A stretch of DNA of 64,000 bases from Hymenobacter gummosus (GCF_003970915.1 NZ_RXOF01000016.1:62001-126000), one strand, 5' to 3'. Positions 51,102 through 59,872 are shown, counted from the first letter of the stretch. Numbers and translations: made by a program. The notes: generated from the sequence alone by a model not told the origin.

Positions 51102-51368
51102 ATGAAGAAAAAAGACCGCCTGCAGCTTCCAGCCTTCCTGCTGCTGATGGCGCTGATGCTTTCCGCTGGCCTGAACTGCTACCTGCTGCTGGCCGAGCAT
51201 TCCCCCCTGGAACAGGCCTTTGAGGCCGATGCCCGCGTGGCCGAGTCGGAGCTGGAGCTGCGCCTGGCCCAGACGCAGCTGGCCCACTGCCAGGCCGAGC
51301 AGCTGCGCAAAGACAGCGTGCTGGTGAGCCTGCTGGGTCAGCCCCACGCCAATCCGGTGAAGCTTTAA
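51102..51368 (+). CDS. 88-residue membrane-anchored protein co-regulated with RND efflux
   Basis: Positively charged N-terminus (MKKKDRLQLP), one membrane helix (about 10-30) with NCYLLLAEHSP at its outer edge, then an amphipathic Ala/Glu/Leu helix (AFEADARVAESELELRLAQT) and a His/Cys-bearing AHCQAEQ. It probably exposes a short coiled coil in the periplasm. No family recognised. It has its own copy of the promoter used for the efflux operon, so it is probably a small accessory, chaperone or sensor of that system. The Met at 51102 is chosen because it follows the promoter. Confidence 0.7.
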   Translation: MKKKDRLQLPAFLLLMALMLSAGLNCYLLLAEHSPLEQAFEADARVAESELELRLAQTQLAHCQAEQLRKDSVLVSLLGQPHANPVKL

Positions 51369-51376
51369 CGAGCTTT

Positions 51377-51430
51377 TAATCTTTTCTAATCCCGTTCTCA
51401 CGCGGCTCTAATGCCGCGGGGCCTCCTTTG
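51377..51430 (+). promoter_or_regulatory. TCTAAT-repeat promoter, copy B, of the RND operon
   Basis: 51377-51412 is identical to 51025-51060, and TTTG (51427-51430) follows at the same 14-nt distance. The adaptor ATG lies 43 nt further. Copy B starts 9 nt after the preceding gene's stop codon. Confidence 0.75.
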
Positions 51431-51472
51431 CGGTGTACCCTGCCGCCCTCAGCCGTTAGCGGCACCCTCACC

Positions 51473-52678
51473 ATGTCTGTATCCGCCTTATTCCGAAGCT
51501 TTTCCCTGCCGCTGGCCGCCGCGGCCCTCAGCGCCCTGCTCGCCGGCTGCTCGGCCAAGGGCGAAACCGAAGCCGCCCAGCAGCCCGCCGCCGAGCAGCC
51601 CACGCTGCCCGTGACCCAGCTGGTGACCAAGGACACGGTGCTCTACCGCAAGTACGTGGCCGATATCCAGGCCCTGCGCAACGTGGAGCTGCGCGGCCGG
51701 GTGCCCGGCTTCCTGGAGCACATTCACGTCGACGAGGGCCAGTCGGTGAAAGCCGGCCAGCTGCTGTTCAGCATCAACGACGCCCCGTTCCGCACCCAGA
51801 TTAGCAAGGCCCAGGCAGCCCTGGCCAGCGCCCAGGCCGAAACCCGGGTGGCCGAGCTGGAAGTCAAGCAGGTGACCATGCTGGTGGAAAAGAACATCGT
51901 GTCTTCTACCGAGCTGGAAGTGGCCAAGGCCAAGCTGAAAGCGGCCCAGTCGCACGTGGCGCAGGCCAGTTCCGCGCTGGCCTCAGCCCGCCTGAACCTG
52001 AGCTACACCCAGGTGCGGGCCCCCTTCGACGGCATCATCGACCGGATTCCGCTGAAAGTGGGGAGCCTGGTGGACGACGGCACCTTGCTCACCACCGTGT
52101 CCGACATCCGGGCGGTGTACGCCTATTTTACCGTGTCGGAGGGCGAGTACCTCGACTACATGAAGCGCCACCCCCGGGGCAGCGCCGCCCCGGCCGACGA
52201 CGTGCACCTGATCCTGGCCGACGGCAGCAGCTACCCCCACGCGGGCCGCATCGAGACGGTGGAAAGCGAGTTTGACGCCAATACCGGCTCCATTGCCTTC
52301 CGGGCGCGCTTCGAAAACCCCGGCCGCCTGCTCAAGCACGGCGCCACCGGCCGCGTGCAGCTGGCCAGCGAAGTCGACAATGCCCTGCTGCTGCCGCAGA
52401 AAGCGGTGTTCGAGCTGCAGGACAAGAACTACGTGTTCGTGGTCGACAAAAACAACCGCCTGCACCAGCAGCACTTCGTGCCGCGCACCCGCCTCTCGCA
52501 CTTCTACCTGGTGGAATCGGGCCTGCAGCCCGGCGACCGGGTGGTGTACGAGGGCGTGCAGGACGCCCGCGACGGAATGCTGATTCGCCCGCAGCCCATC
52601 GGGATGGACAGCCTGCTGGCCCCGGCGCCCAGCCGCGGCAACGGCGGCGGCCCGGTGGCCACGGCGCACGCCTTTTAA
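51473..52678 (+). CDS. RND efflux periplasmic adaptor lipoprotein (AcrA/MexA type)
   Basis: A 401-residue membrane-fusion protein. Lipobox ALLAGC anchors it. A lipoyl half-motif (VELRGRVPGFLEHIHVDEGQ) is followed by an alpha-hairpin (about residues 100-165; QAALASAQAETRVAELEVKQ), then the second lipoyl half (LSYTQVRAPFDGIIDRIPLK), beta-barrel and membrane-proximal domains. It links the permease to the outer-membrane channel. The next gene is the permease (217-bp gap). Preceded by a TCTAAT promoter copy, so control by the two-component system upstream is likely. Confidence 0.94.
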   Translation: MSVSALFRSFSLPLAAAALSALLAGCSAKGETEAAQQPAAEQPTLPVTQLVTKDTVLYRKYVADIQALRNVELRGRVPGFLEHIHVDEGQSVKAGQLLFSINDAPFRTQISKAQAALASAQAETRVAELEVKQVTMLVEKNIVSSTELEVAKAKLKAAQSHVAQASSALASARLNLSYTQVRAPFDGIIDRIPLKVGSLVDDGTLLTTVSDIRAVYAYFTVSEGEYLDYMKRHPRGSAAPADDVHLILADGSSYPHAGRIETVESEFDANTGSIAFRARFENPGRLLKHGATGRVQLASEVDNALLLPQKAVFELQDKNYVFVVDKNNRLHQQHFVPRTRLSHFYLVESGLQPGDRVVYEGVQDARDGMLIRPQPIGMDSLLAPAPSRGNGGGPVATAHAF

Positions 52679-52895
52679 CCCCATTTCCTCCGACGTCGGC
52701 GCGTCCACCCGTTGCGCGCCGCACGTCCGCCCGCTGGTGCAGCCCGGGCCGTTAGTCGAAGCCATTTTCCCCATTGGAGAAAGGAGAAGAGCGGTGGTTT
52801 TGACGACGCGGCCCGGCGCCGCCCGGCGGGCGTCAGGAGCGGGGTTGATTTTCTCACGTCGCCGGCCCCGCGCCGGCTGACTACCTACCTATTGC

Positions 52896-55800
52896 ATGCT
52901 CGCACTGTTCATCAAGCGGCCGGTGTTGTCGCTGGTCATTTCGCTGATATTCCTGCTGCTAGGCGGGCTGGCGTTTTTCTCGCTGCCCATCACGCAGTTT
53001 CCCGAAATCGTGCCGCCCTCCGTCACGGTAACGGCCAAGTACACCGGCGCCAACGCCGAGGTGTGCGCCAAGGCCGTGGCCACCCCGCTGGAGCGCGCCA
53101 TCAACGGCGTGCCGGGCATGACCTACATGTCGACCGTGACCAGCAACAACGGCATCACGGCCATCCAGGTGTTTTTCGAAGTGGGCACCGACCCCGATTT
53201 GGCGGCGGTGAACGTGCAGAACCGCGTTACCACCATCATCGACGAGCTGCCGGAGGAAGTCATCAAGGCCGGCGTGACCACGGAGAAGGAAGTGAACAGC
53301 ATGTTGCTGTACCTGAACGTGATGAGCACCGACCCCTCGCCCGACGAGGAGTTCATCTACAACTTCGCCGACATCAACATCCTGCAGGAGCTCAAGCGCA
53401 TCGAGGGCGTGGGCCGGGCCGAAATCATGGGCTCCCGCGAGTACTCCATGCGCGTATGGCTCAAGCCCGACCGCCTGCTGGCCTACGACGTGTCGGCCGA
53501 CGAGGTGGTGGACGCCATCCGGGCGCAGAACGTGGAGGCGGCGCCGGGCCAGACCGGGGAAAGCTCCGGCCGCTCGGCCCAGATGCTGCAGTACGTGCTG
53601 CGCTACACCGGCAAGCTGTTCGAGCCCGAGCAATACAAGAGCATCGTGGTGCGCGCCAACGCCGACGGCTCGGTGCTGCGCCTGCGCGACGTGGCCGAGG
53701 TTGAATTCGGTACGCTCAGCTACGGCATGGCCTCCAAAACCGACGGCCGCGCCTCGGCCGCCATCATGCTCAAGCAGCGCCCCGGCTCCAACGCCCGCGA
53801 GGTCATCGAAAACGTGAAAACCCGCATGGCCGAGCTGCAGAAAACCTCCTTCCCGCCGGGCATGACCTACAACATCAGCTACGACGTGTCGCGCTTCCTC
53901 GACGCGAGTATCCACGAGGTGCTGCGGACCCTGTTCGAGGCCTTCGTGCTGGTGTTCATCGTGGTGTACCTATTCCTGCAGGACTGGCGCAGCACGCTCA
54001 TTCCGGCCCTGGCCGTGCCCGTGGCCCTCATCGGCACGCTGGCCTTCATGCAGGTCTTCGGCTTTAGCATCAACCTGCTCACGCTCTTCGCGCTGGTGCT
54101 GGCCATCGGCATCGTGGTCGACAACGCCATTGTGGTGGTGGAGGCCGTGCACGTGAAGATGCACGAGGAGCATTTGTCGGCGCGCAAGGCGACGCTGGCG
54201 GCTATGAAGGAAATCGGCGGGGCCATCGTGGCTATTACGCTGGTGATGACGGCGGTATTCGTGCCGGTGGCCTTTATGAGCGGGCCGGTGGGCGTGTTCT
54301 ACCGCCAATTCTCGCTCACGCTGGCCATTTCCATCGTCATTTCGGGCGTCAACGCCCTCACGCTCACGCCGGCCCTGTGCGCGCTGATGCTCAAACCGGT
54401 GCACGCGGCGGGGGAGGAGCACGCGGCTGAGGGCTCGTTGGAGCCCGGCGAAGCCGACGCCGCTCTGCAGAAGCGGCCCGGCCTGCTGGCGCGCTTTTTC
54501 GCCGGCTTCAACCGCCGCTACGACGCGCTGGCCCGGGGTTACGAGCGGCTGCTCTACCGCCTGGCGCCGCGCCGCTGGCTGACCATCGGCCTGTTCGTTT
54601 TGTTCAGCCTCGCCACCTGGGGCCTGAGCCTGATCCTGCCCTCGGGCTTTATTCCGAACGAGGACCAGGGCATGATTTACGTGAACGTGACGGCCCCGGC
54701 CGGCGCCACCGTGGAGCGGACCGAGCAGGTACTCGACCAGATTCAGCGGCAGGCGGCCAAGCTCGGGCCGGTGGAATCGGTGACGACGCTGGCCGGCTAC
54801 AGCCTGCTCAACGAAGTGGCCGGCGCCTCCTACGGCATGGGCATGATTAACCTCAAAAGCTGGGACCAGCGCGAAGAGTCCGTGGACGAGCTGATTCAAG
54901 AGCTGCGCAAGCGCACGGCCGGCATCCGCGACGCCCGCATCGAGTTCTTCTCGCCGCCCACCGTGCCGGGCTTCGGCAACAGCAGCGGCTTCGAGCTGCG
55001 CATCCTCGACAAAACCGGCCGCGGCGACCTGCAGCAGACGGCCGCCGCCACCAATAAGTTTATTACCGCCCTGGCCAAGACGCCCGAAATCGGGGCCGCC
55101 TTCACCACCTTCGACCCGAACTTCCCGCAGTACCTCATCCACGTCGACCAGGAAATGGCGGCCAAGCGCGGCGTGACCGTGGACCGGGCCATGAGCACCC
55201 TGCAGACGCTGCTGGGCTCGTACTACGCCTCCAACTTCATCCGCTTCGGGCAGATGTACAAGGTGATGGTGCAGGCCGCCCCGAACTACCGCGCCGCGCC
55301 CGAGGACGTGCTCAAGCTCTATGTCAAGAACGACCGGGGCGAGATGGTACCGTACTCGACTTTCCTCACGATGGAGCGCGTGTACGGCCCCGAGCAGCTG
55401 ACGCGCTACAACATGTACACCTCGGCCATGCTCAACGGCGACGCCGCCCCCGGCTTCTCCTCGGGCGAGGCCATTCAGGCCGCCGAGCGGGTGGCCAAGC
55501 AGGAGCTGCCGCGCGGTTTCAGCTACGAGTGGAGCGGGATGACGCGGGAGCAGATTCTGTCGGGCAACCAGGCCGTTTACGTGTTCCTGATGGTCATCGT
55601 GTTCGTGTACCTGCTGCTGGCCGCCCAGTACGAAAGCTTCCTGCTGCCGCTGCCGGTGCTGCTGAGTTTGCCGGTGGGCGTGTTCGGGGCCTTCCTCTCG
55701 CTGAAGCTGCTGGGGCTGGAAAACAACATCTACGCCCAGGTGGCGCTGGTGATGCTGATCGGTTTGCTGGGTAAAAACGCCATCCTCATCATCGAGGTGG

Positions 55801-56135
55801 CCAACCAGCGCCGGCAGCAGGGCGCCACGGTGCTCGACGCCGCGGTGGAAGGCGCCGTGTCGCGCCTGCGGCCCATCCTGATGACCTCCTTCGCCTTCAT
55901 TGCCGGCCTGATTCCGCTCTGCATTGCCTCGGGCGCCGGCGCGCTGGGCAACCGCAGCATCGGCACGGCGGCGGCGGGCGGCATGCTCATCGGTACGCTG
56001 TTCGGAGTGGTCATCATCCCCGGCCTGTACGTGCTCTTCGCCTCGCTGAGCAAACCCGCCACCGCGGATGAGGACGAGGAGGAGGAAGCCCAAGACGCCG
56101 CCGTGGTCCGCCGCCTGGAGCCCAGACATGCCTAA
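52896..56135 (+). CDS. RND efflux permease, HAE1 (AcrB-like) type
   Basis: The 1079-residue inner-membrane pump has the usual 12 membrane helices and two large periplasmic loops. The start MLALFIKRPVLSLVISLIFL is typical. Proton-relay residues: Asp409 is present, but the next position, Asp in AcrB (VDDAIVVVE), is Asn410 here (VDNAIVVVE). Lys960 (LGKNAILIIE) and Arg992 (RLRPILMTSFAF) are kept. It exports amphiphilic compounds with proton influx. Two hydrophilic insertions rich in Glu/Ala (about 508-525 and the C-terminal tail) are longer than in AcrB. Middle gene of the tripartite operon. Confidence 0.97.
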   Translation: MLALFIKRPVLSLVISLIFLLLGGLAFFSLPITQFPEIVPPSVTVTAKYTGANAEVCAKAVATPLERAINGVPGMTYMSTVTSNNGITAIQVFFEVGTDPDLAAVNVQNRVTTIIDELPEEVIKAGVTTEKEVNSMLLYLNVMSTDPSPDEEFIYNFADINILQELKRIEGVGRAEIMGSREYSMRVWLKPDRLLAYDVSADEVVDAIRAQNVEAAPGQTGESSGRSAQMLQYVLRYTGKLFEPEQYKSIVVRANADGSVLRLRDVAEVEFGTLSYGMASKTDGRASAAIMLKQRPGSNAREVIENVKTRMAELQKTSFPPGMTYNISYDVSRFLDASIHEVLRTLFEAFVLVFIVVYLFLQDWRSTLIPALAVPVALIGTLAFMQVFGFSINLLTLFALVLAIGIVVDNAIVVVEAVHVKMHEEHLSARKATLAAMKEIGGAIVAITLVMTAVFVPVAFMSGPVGVFYRQFSLTLAISIVISGVNALTLTPALCALMLKPVHAAGEEHAAEGSLEPGEADAALQKRPGLLARFFAGFNRRYDALARGYERLLYRLAPRRWLTIGLFVLFSLATWGLSLILPSGFIPNEDQGMIYVNVTAPAGATVERTEQVLDQIQRQAAKLGPVESVTTLAGYSLLNEVAGASYGMGMINLKSWDQREESVDELIQELRKRTAGIRDARIEFFSPPTVPGFGNSSGFELRILDKTGRGDLQQTAAATNKFITALAKTPEIGAAFTTFDPNFPQYLIHVDQEMAAKRGVTVDRAMSTLQTLLGSYYASNFIRFGQMYKVMVQAAPNYRAAPEDVLKLYVKNDRGEMVPYSTFLTMERVYGPEQLTRYNMYTSAMLNGDAAPGFSSGEAIQAAERVAKQELPRGFSYEWSGMTREQILSGNQAVYVFLMVIVFVYLLLAAQYESFLLPLPVLLSLPVGVFGAFLSLKLLGLENNIYAQVALVMLIGLLGKNAILIIEVANQRRQQGATVLDAAVEGAVSRLRPILMTSFAFIAGLIPLCIASGAGALGNRSIGTAAAGGMLIGTLFGVVIIPGLYVLFASLSKPATADEDEEEEAQDAAVVRRLEPRHA

Positions 56136-56265
56136 CTCAACTCCCTCATACTGCCCGGCTCGTCCGGCCGAAATATCCTTGCCGCCCTCGCTTGAGGGTT
56201 ACGGTTGGGGAACCGCCAGCACGCGAAGCGGCGGGGATGTTTCGGCCGGAAGGGCCCGGCGCCCT

Positions 56266-56409
56266 GTAGCGCGGGCTTTAGCCCGCGTCCATCAGATAGT
56301 AACCTTCTCGCAGATAGTAACCTTCTCGTCCGCTTGGTTCTGTTCAACGACAATCGTCCGGGCGGACGCGGGCTAAACCGAAGGTCGGCGTTAGCCAAGC
56401 CCGCGCTAC
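56266..56409. repeat. 144-bp palindromic element, GTAGCGCGAA family, copy 4
   Basis: Starts GTAGCGCGGGCTTTAGCCCG and ends with the inverse (AAGCCCGCGCTAC). Core CTGTTCAACGACAATCGTCC is shared with the other copies. It also has a perfect 18-bp tandem duplication (CAGATAGTAACCTTCTCG at 56293-56310 and 56311-56328), so it is longer than the others. It splits the permease and channel genes. Confidence 0.85.
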
Positions 56410-56420
56410 AGATTCCTGCC

Positions 56421-57887
56421 ATGTCTCGTTTAAGAAGCTATATCCTGCCCGCGCTGCTGGCCCTCGGTCTGCTCGGCGGCTGCAAAGTCACCGAGCCCGC
56501 CCCGCCGCGCGTCAGCGCCGCGCTGCCGCCGGCTTTCGGCTCGCTCGCGCCCTCCGATTCGGCCAGCATTGCCGACAAGCCCTGGCGCGAGTTTTTCAAC
56601 GACCCGCAGCTGGTGGGCCTCATCGACACGGCCCTGCAGAACAACCTCGACGTGCAGATTGCCGTGCGCCGGGTGGAGCAGGCCCGCGCCGCCCTGATAG
56701 CCGCCCGCGGCGCCCTGCTGCCCACCGTCAACGGGGTGGCCTCGGCCGGGGTGGATAAGTGGGGCGACTACACCCTGAACGGCGTCGGCAACTTCGACAC
56801 CAACCTCTCGCCCAACATCGAGCGGCGGCAGCGCATTCCGACGCCCTACACGCCCGACTTCTTCCTGGGTTTGCGCAGCTCCTGGGAAGTGGATATCTGG
56901 GGCAAGCTGCGCCACCGCCGCCGCGCCGCCACGGCCCGCGTGCTGGCCACCGAGCAGGGCCGCTACCTCGTCACCACCTCCGTGGTGGCCCAGGTAGCCA
57001 CGCTCTATTACGAGCTGCTGGCCCTCGACAACGAGCTGGACGTGCTGCGCCGCAACGCCGACTACCAGGCCAAGGCCCTGGAAATTGTGCGGGTGCAGAA
57101 GCTGGCCGGCCGCGCCACCGAGCTGGCCGTGCAGCAGTTTACGGCCCAGCTGCTGCGCACCCGCGGCCTGGAGCAGCAGGCCCTGCAGCGGGTAGTGGAA
57201 GGCGAAAACCAGCTCAACCAGCTGCTGGGCCGCTACCCCCGGCGCATTGCCCGCGGCGCGCCCATCCGCCAGCAGCCCCTGCCCGATACCGTGGCCGCCG
57301 GCCTACCCGCCCGCGCCCTGCTGCGCCGCCCCGACGTGCGCCAGGCCGAGCTGGAGCTGGCGGCAGCCCACGCCGACGTGTCGGCCGCCCGGGCCGCGTT
57401 TCTGCCCTCGCTCACCATCACGCCCTACCTCGGCCTGAACGCCTACAGCGGCGCCCTGCTGTTCCGCCCCGAGTCCATTGCCCTGGGCGTACTGGGCGGG
57501 CTGACGGCCCCGGTGCTCAACCGCAGCCTCATCCGGGCCGACTACCAGCGCGCCACCGCCGCCGACCACGAGGCCTTCTTCGCCTACCAGCGGGCCCTGC
57601 AAACGGGCTTCCGGGAGGTGCACACCAACCTGCGCGGCCTCTCGCACTACCGCCGCGCCTACGCCCTCAAGCAGCAGGAAGCCGCCGCGCTGAACCAGGC
57701 CGTGCAGGCCGCCGGCGACCTGTACCGCGCCAACCGCGCCGACTACCTCGAAGTCATTACGGCCCAGCGCAGCGTGCTCGACGCCGAGCTGGAAGCCGCC
57801 CAGCTGCGCCGCACCCAGTTCAGCCTGCTCATCGAGCTGTACCGGGCCCTGGGCGGCGGCTGGGAGCCGGCCGCGCCCAACCTGTAA
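56421..57887 (+). CDS. TolC/NodT-family outer-membrane efflux lipoprotein
   Basis: A 488-residue outer-membrane factor of the NodT subgroup: lipobox LGLLGGC, first repeat DPQLVGLIDTALQNNLDVQI, long helices, and second repeat (LPARALLRRPDVRQAELELA) with the NodT-typical RRPDVR motif. Trimers form the outer-membrane channel of the RND pump. The ATG at 56421 begins the lipoprotein signal; sequence before it belongs to the palindromic element. A terminator follows 20 bp after the stop, closing the operon. Confidence 0.95.
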   Translation: MSRLRSYILPALLALGLLGGCKVTEPAPPRVSAALPPAFGSLAPSDSASIADKPWREFFNDPQLVGLIDTALQNNLDVQIAVRRVEQARAALIAARGALLPTVNGVASAGVDKWGDYTLNGVGNFDTNLSPNIERRQRIPTPYTPDFFLGLRSSWEVDIWGKLRHRRRAATARVLATEQGRYLVTTSVVAQVATLYYELLALDNELDVLRRNADYQAKALEIVRVQKLAGRATELAVQQFTAQLLRTRGLEQQALQRVVEGENQLNQLLGRYPRRIARGAPIRQQPLPDTVAAGLPARALLRRPDVRQAELELAAAHADVSAARAAFLPSLTITPYLGLNAYSGALLFRPESIALGVLGGLTAPVLNRSLIRADYQRATAADHEAFFAYQRALQTGFREVHTNLRGLSHYRRAYALKQQEAAALNQAVQAAGDLYRANRADYLEVITAQRSVLDAELEAAQLRRTQFSLLIELYRALGGGWEPAAPNL

Positions 57888-57906
57888 TGCAAGAGTACCT
57901 TTCCCC

Positions 57907-57941
57907 GAAGGAAGCCGCGCCCCGGCTTCCTTCCGTTTTTT
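57907..57941 (+). terminator. Rho-independent terminator of the RND operon
   Basis: Stem GAAGGAAGCCG/CGGCTTCCTTC with a 5-nt loop, followed by CGTTTTTT. The next ATG (57946) is only a few bases further. Confidence 0.85.
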
Positions 57942-57945
57942 CCGC

Positions 57946-58182
57946 ATGACGAGAGAAGACCTGGCCCGGGCCGGCTTTTTCCCCGCCGACTGGATTCCCA
58001 GCGGCACCCGTTACCAGCACGGCGAACTGCTGGTGCGCATGAGCCTGCGCGGCAGTCTGCGCCTGTTCATCCCCGTCGGCAGCGCCGAGATAGAGCTGTC
58101 CTCGGGCAGCTTGTTCGAGCCGGTGGTGCACTACGTGGGCACGCTGGAAGGCGCCGCCGCGCTGCTGCCGCAGCTGTTGTAG
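57946..58182 (+). CDS. Small conserved hypothetical protein
   Basis: A 78-residue soluble protein (MTREDLARAGFFPADWIPSG ... ALLPQLL) with beta-like strands in the middle (GELLVRMSLRGSLRLFIPVG). No known motif. Its start codon lies 4 nt after the T-run of the efflux operon terminator, so it is made either by read-through or from a promoter inside the preceding gene. It converges on the orphan kinase gene with an 8-bp gap. Moderate confidence that it is real. Confidence 0.6.
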   Translation: MTREDLARAGFFPADWIPSGTRYQHGELLVRMSLRGSLRLFIPVGSAEIELSSGSLFEPVVHYVGTLEGAAALLPQLL

Positions 58183-58190
58183 CCGGCCGG

Positions 58191-58997
58191 CTAGTCGGCC
58201 GCCACTGCGGGTCCGGGCAGCGGAATTTCGATGACGGTCAGGGTGCCCTGCCCGGGCGCGGAGTGGCCCAGCTGCCGGGCCCCGAGCATGCGCACCCGCG
58301 CGTCGATGCTGCGCAGGCCGGCGCCGCCGCCGGGCAGGGCGGCGCGGTCGAAGCCGCAGCCGTCGTCGGCAATGGTGAGAACCAGCACCGGGCCGCGGGG
58401 CTGCAGGCTCACGGTGAGCGTGGTGGCGCCGCGGGCGTGCTTGAAGGCGTTGGTAATCAATTCCTGGCAGATGCGGTACAGGGCCAGCTCCTGCTGCACG
58501 GGCAGGGGCGTGGGGTAGTCCACCGCCAGCTGAATGCGCAGCGCCCCGGTTTCGTTGCTGGATTTGGCCAGGTGGCGCAGGGCATCGGCCAGGCCGACGT
58601 GGCTGAGCACGGCCGGGTACAGGTTGTGCGAGATGCGGCGGGTGTCCTGCACGGCCGTGCTCAGGATGTCCGTCACCATGCCAAACAGCTCGGCGTTGCC
58701 GCCCGCGGCGGTTTGCTCCAGGCGGTGCACCATCAGCTTGGCCGTGGCAATGGTGGAGCCGATGCCGTCGTGCAGGTCGCGCCCGATTCGCTCCCGCTCG
58801 GCTTCCTGGGCCTCGATGGTGGCCGCCAGCAGCTGTTGCTGGTAGGCGGCCTCGGCGGCGCGCAGGTGGCGCTGCTGGCCCAGCAGGCGCCGCTGGTACA
58901 CAATCAGGAAGCCCACCAGCCCCGCGCCCAGCAGCAGCATCAGGCTGACCGCGCCCAGCAGCAGCCAGCTGAAAGTGAGTTCCTCGGGAGCAGCCAT
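58191..58997 (-). CDS. Orphan sensor histidine kinase (HisKA_3, NarL-partner type)
   Basis: A 268-residue kinase with one membrane helix (about 10-35), no large sensor domain, and a coiled linker (QQRHLRAAEAAYQQQLLAAT). Dimerisation/phospho-acceptor segment AERERIGRDLHDGIGSTIAT with His76; ATPase N-box QELITNAFKHARG; G-box DDGCGFD and GAGLRSIDARVRML. This type usually phosphorylates a LuxR/NarL-type regulator, but no such gene is in the window. The short N-terminus suggests signals arrive through a partner or membrane state. Confidence 0.92.
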   Translation of the reverse strand: MAAPEELTFSWLLLGAVSLMLLLGAGLVGFLIVYQRRLLGQQRHLRAAEAAYQQQLLAATIEAQEAERERIGRDLHDGIGSTIATAKLMVHRLEQTAAGGNAELFGMVTDILSTAVQDTRRISHNLYPAVLSHVGLADALRHLAKSSNETGALRIQLAVDYPTPLPVQQELALYRICQELITNAFKHARGATTLTVSLQPRGPVLVLTIADDGCGFDRAALPGGGAGLRSIDARVRMLGARQLGHSAPGQGTLTVIEIPLPGPAVAAD

Positions 58998-59165
58998 AGA
59001 GCCGGGCAGTAACGGTGGGGCCACGGCGCGCCGGGTGCCGTGCGGGCGGGCCACGCGCCCAGGTCACATGCCCTGGGCGCGTCGGGCGGGAGTGGTCGAG
59101 GGGAAAGAGTACCCTTCCCTACGAGGTAAGCGGGGCGGAGCAGGAGCGGTGCGGCGCCGGGCCGC

Positions 59166-59846
59166 TTAGCAGGTGGGCGGGCAGGGCGAGGACATGTCGA
59201 AAATGGGGGCGTCGGGGCCGGGTTCCCCCTGCTGAAACAGCTGCAGCACCAGGCCAAAGGTGCGCGCTTCCTGCTGGCCGTCGGGGCCGTCCTGGTAGTA
59301 CTGGTGCAGGCCGAAGCGGGCGTGCAAATCGGCGCCCTCGGCCGAGTCCAGCCCGAACAGCGGGGCCGTGAAGTCCAGGGCATCGAAGGTGTAGCCCTGT
59401 AGCGGGCCGTAGCTGGTGCCAAACAGGCCCGGGTGCACGCTCGTCAGGGCCCGCCAGTTGTCGAGCCAGGTCTGGGCCAGCAGGTTGGGCACCACCGCGT
59501 TGGGCAGCGGGATGATTTCGTGGCGGAAGTCGGCGTTGACGTAGTAGGCGGAAATCCGCTGGTCATTGGCGTCGGTGGCAAACAGCACCAGGGTAAACGC
59601 GAGCTGGTCGGTTTCCGGGTCGGGCAGCAGGCCGAACTTGGCCTTTACCACGTTGATGCCCACCGTCGATACCAGTTTGATAAGCTGGCTTACCGGGAAA
59701 CGCACCGAGGCCAGCAGCAGCCCGTTCTGGTCGAAGCCCTGCTGCAGGGCGCCTTCATCCTGTCCGCTGATAACTTCCAGCCACCGGGCGGTAGCTTGAT
59801 TGAATTGTTCGGGGGTGATAGTACCGGGGAAGGTAGTAATGTCCAT
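59166..59846 (-). CDS. Conserved hypothetical protein
   Basis: A 226-residue protein without signal peptide. It is rich in Phe, Leu, Asp and Gln, with mixed alpha/beta segments (MDITTFPGTITPEQFNQATA, LLLASVRFPVSQLIKLVSTV). The end has a CPPTC motif (PCPPTC). No family recognised. The ATG at 59846 is supported by an exact -7 box 27 nt upstream; an upstream TTG at 59897 would lie before the promoter. Its neighbours are a lactonase and a kinase gene in the same direction but with gaps over 100 bp. Confidence 0.7.
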   Translation of the reverse strand: MDITTFPGTITPEQFNQATARWLEVISGQDEGALQQGFDQNGLLLASVRFPVSQLIKLVSTVGINVVKAKFGLLPDPETDQLAFTLVLFATDANDQRISAYYVNADFRHEIIPLPNAVVPNLLAQTWLDNWRALTSVHPGLFGTSYGPLQGYTFDALDFTAPLFGLDSAEGADLHARFGLHQYYQDGPDGQQEARTFGLVLQLFQQGEPGPDAPIFDMSSPCPPTC

Positions 59847-59872
59847 GCGCAAGCCAGGGGTTAGGTCGTAGT

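Noticed and set aside
51025-51430. CRISPR-like or tandem repeat array
   Set aside because: Only two copies of the 36-bp block, 352 bp apart, each with a promoter core and separated by a gene.
53970-56129. 719-codon frame on the minus strand opposite the RND permease
   Set aside because: His/Gln/Arg/Gly-rich shadow of a conserved gene.
56293-56328. 18-bp tandem repeat as a regulatory iteron
   Set aside because: Two copies only and inside a mobile-type palindrome; more simply a slippage event.
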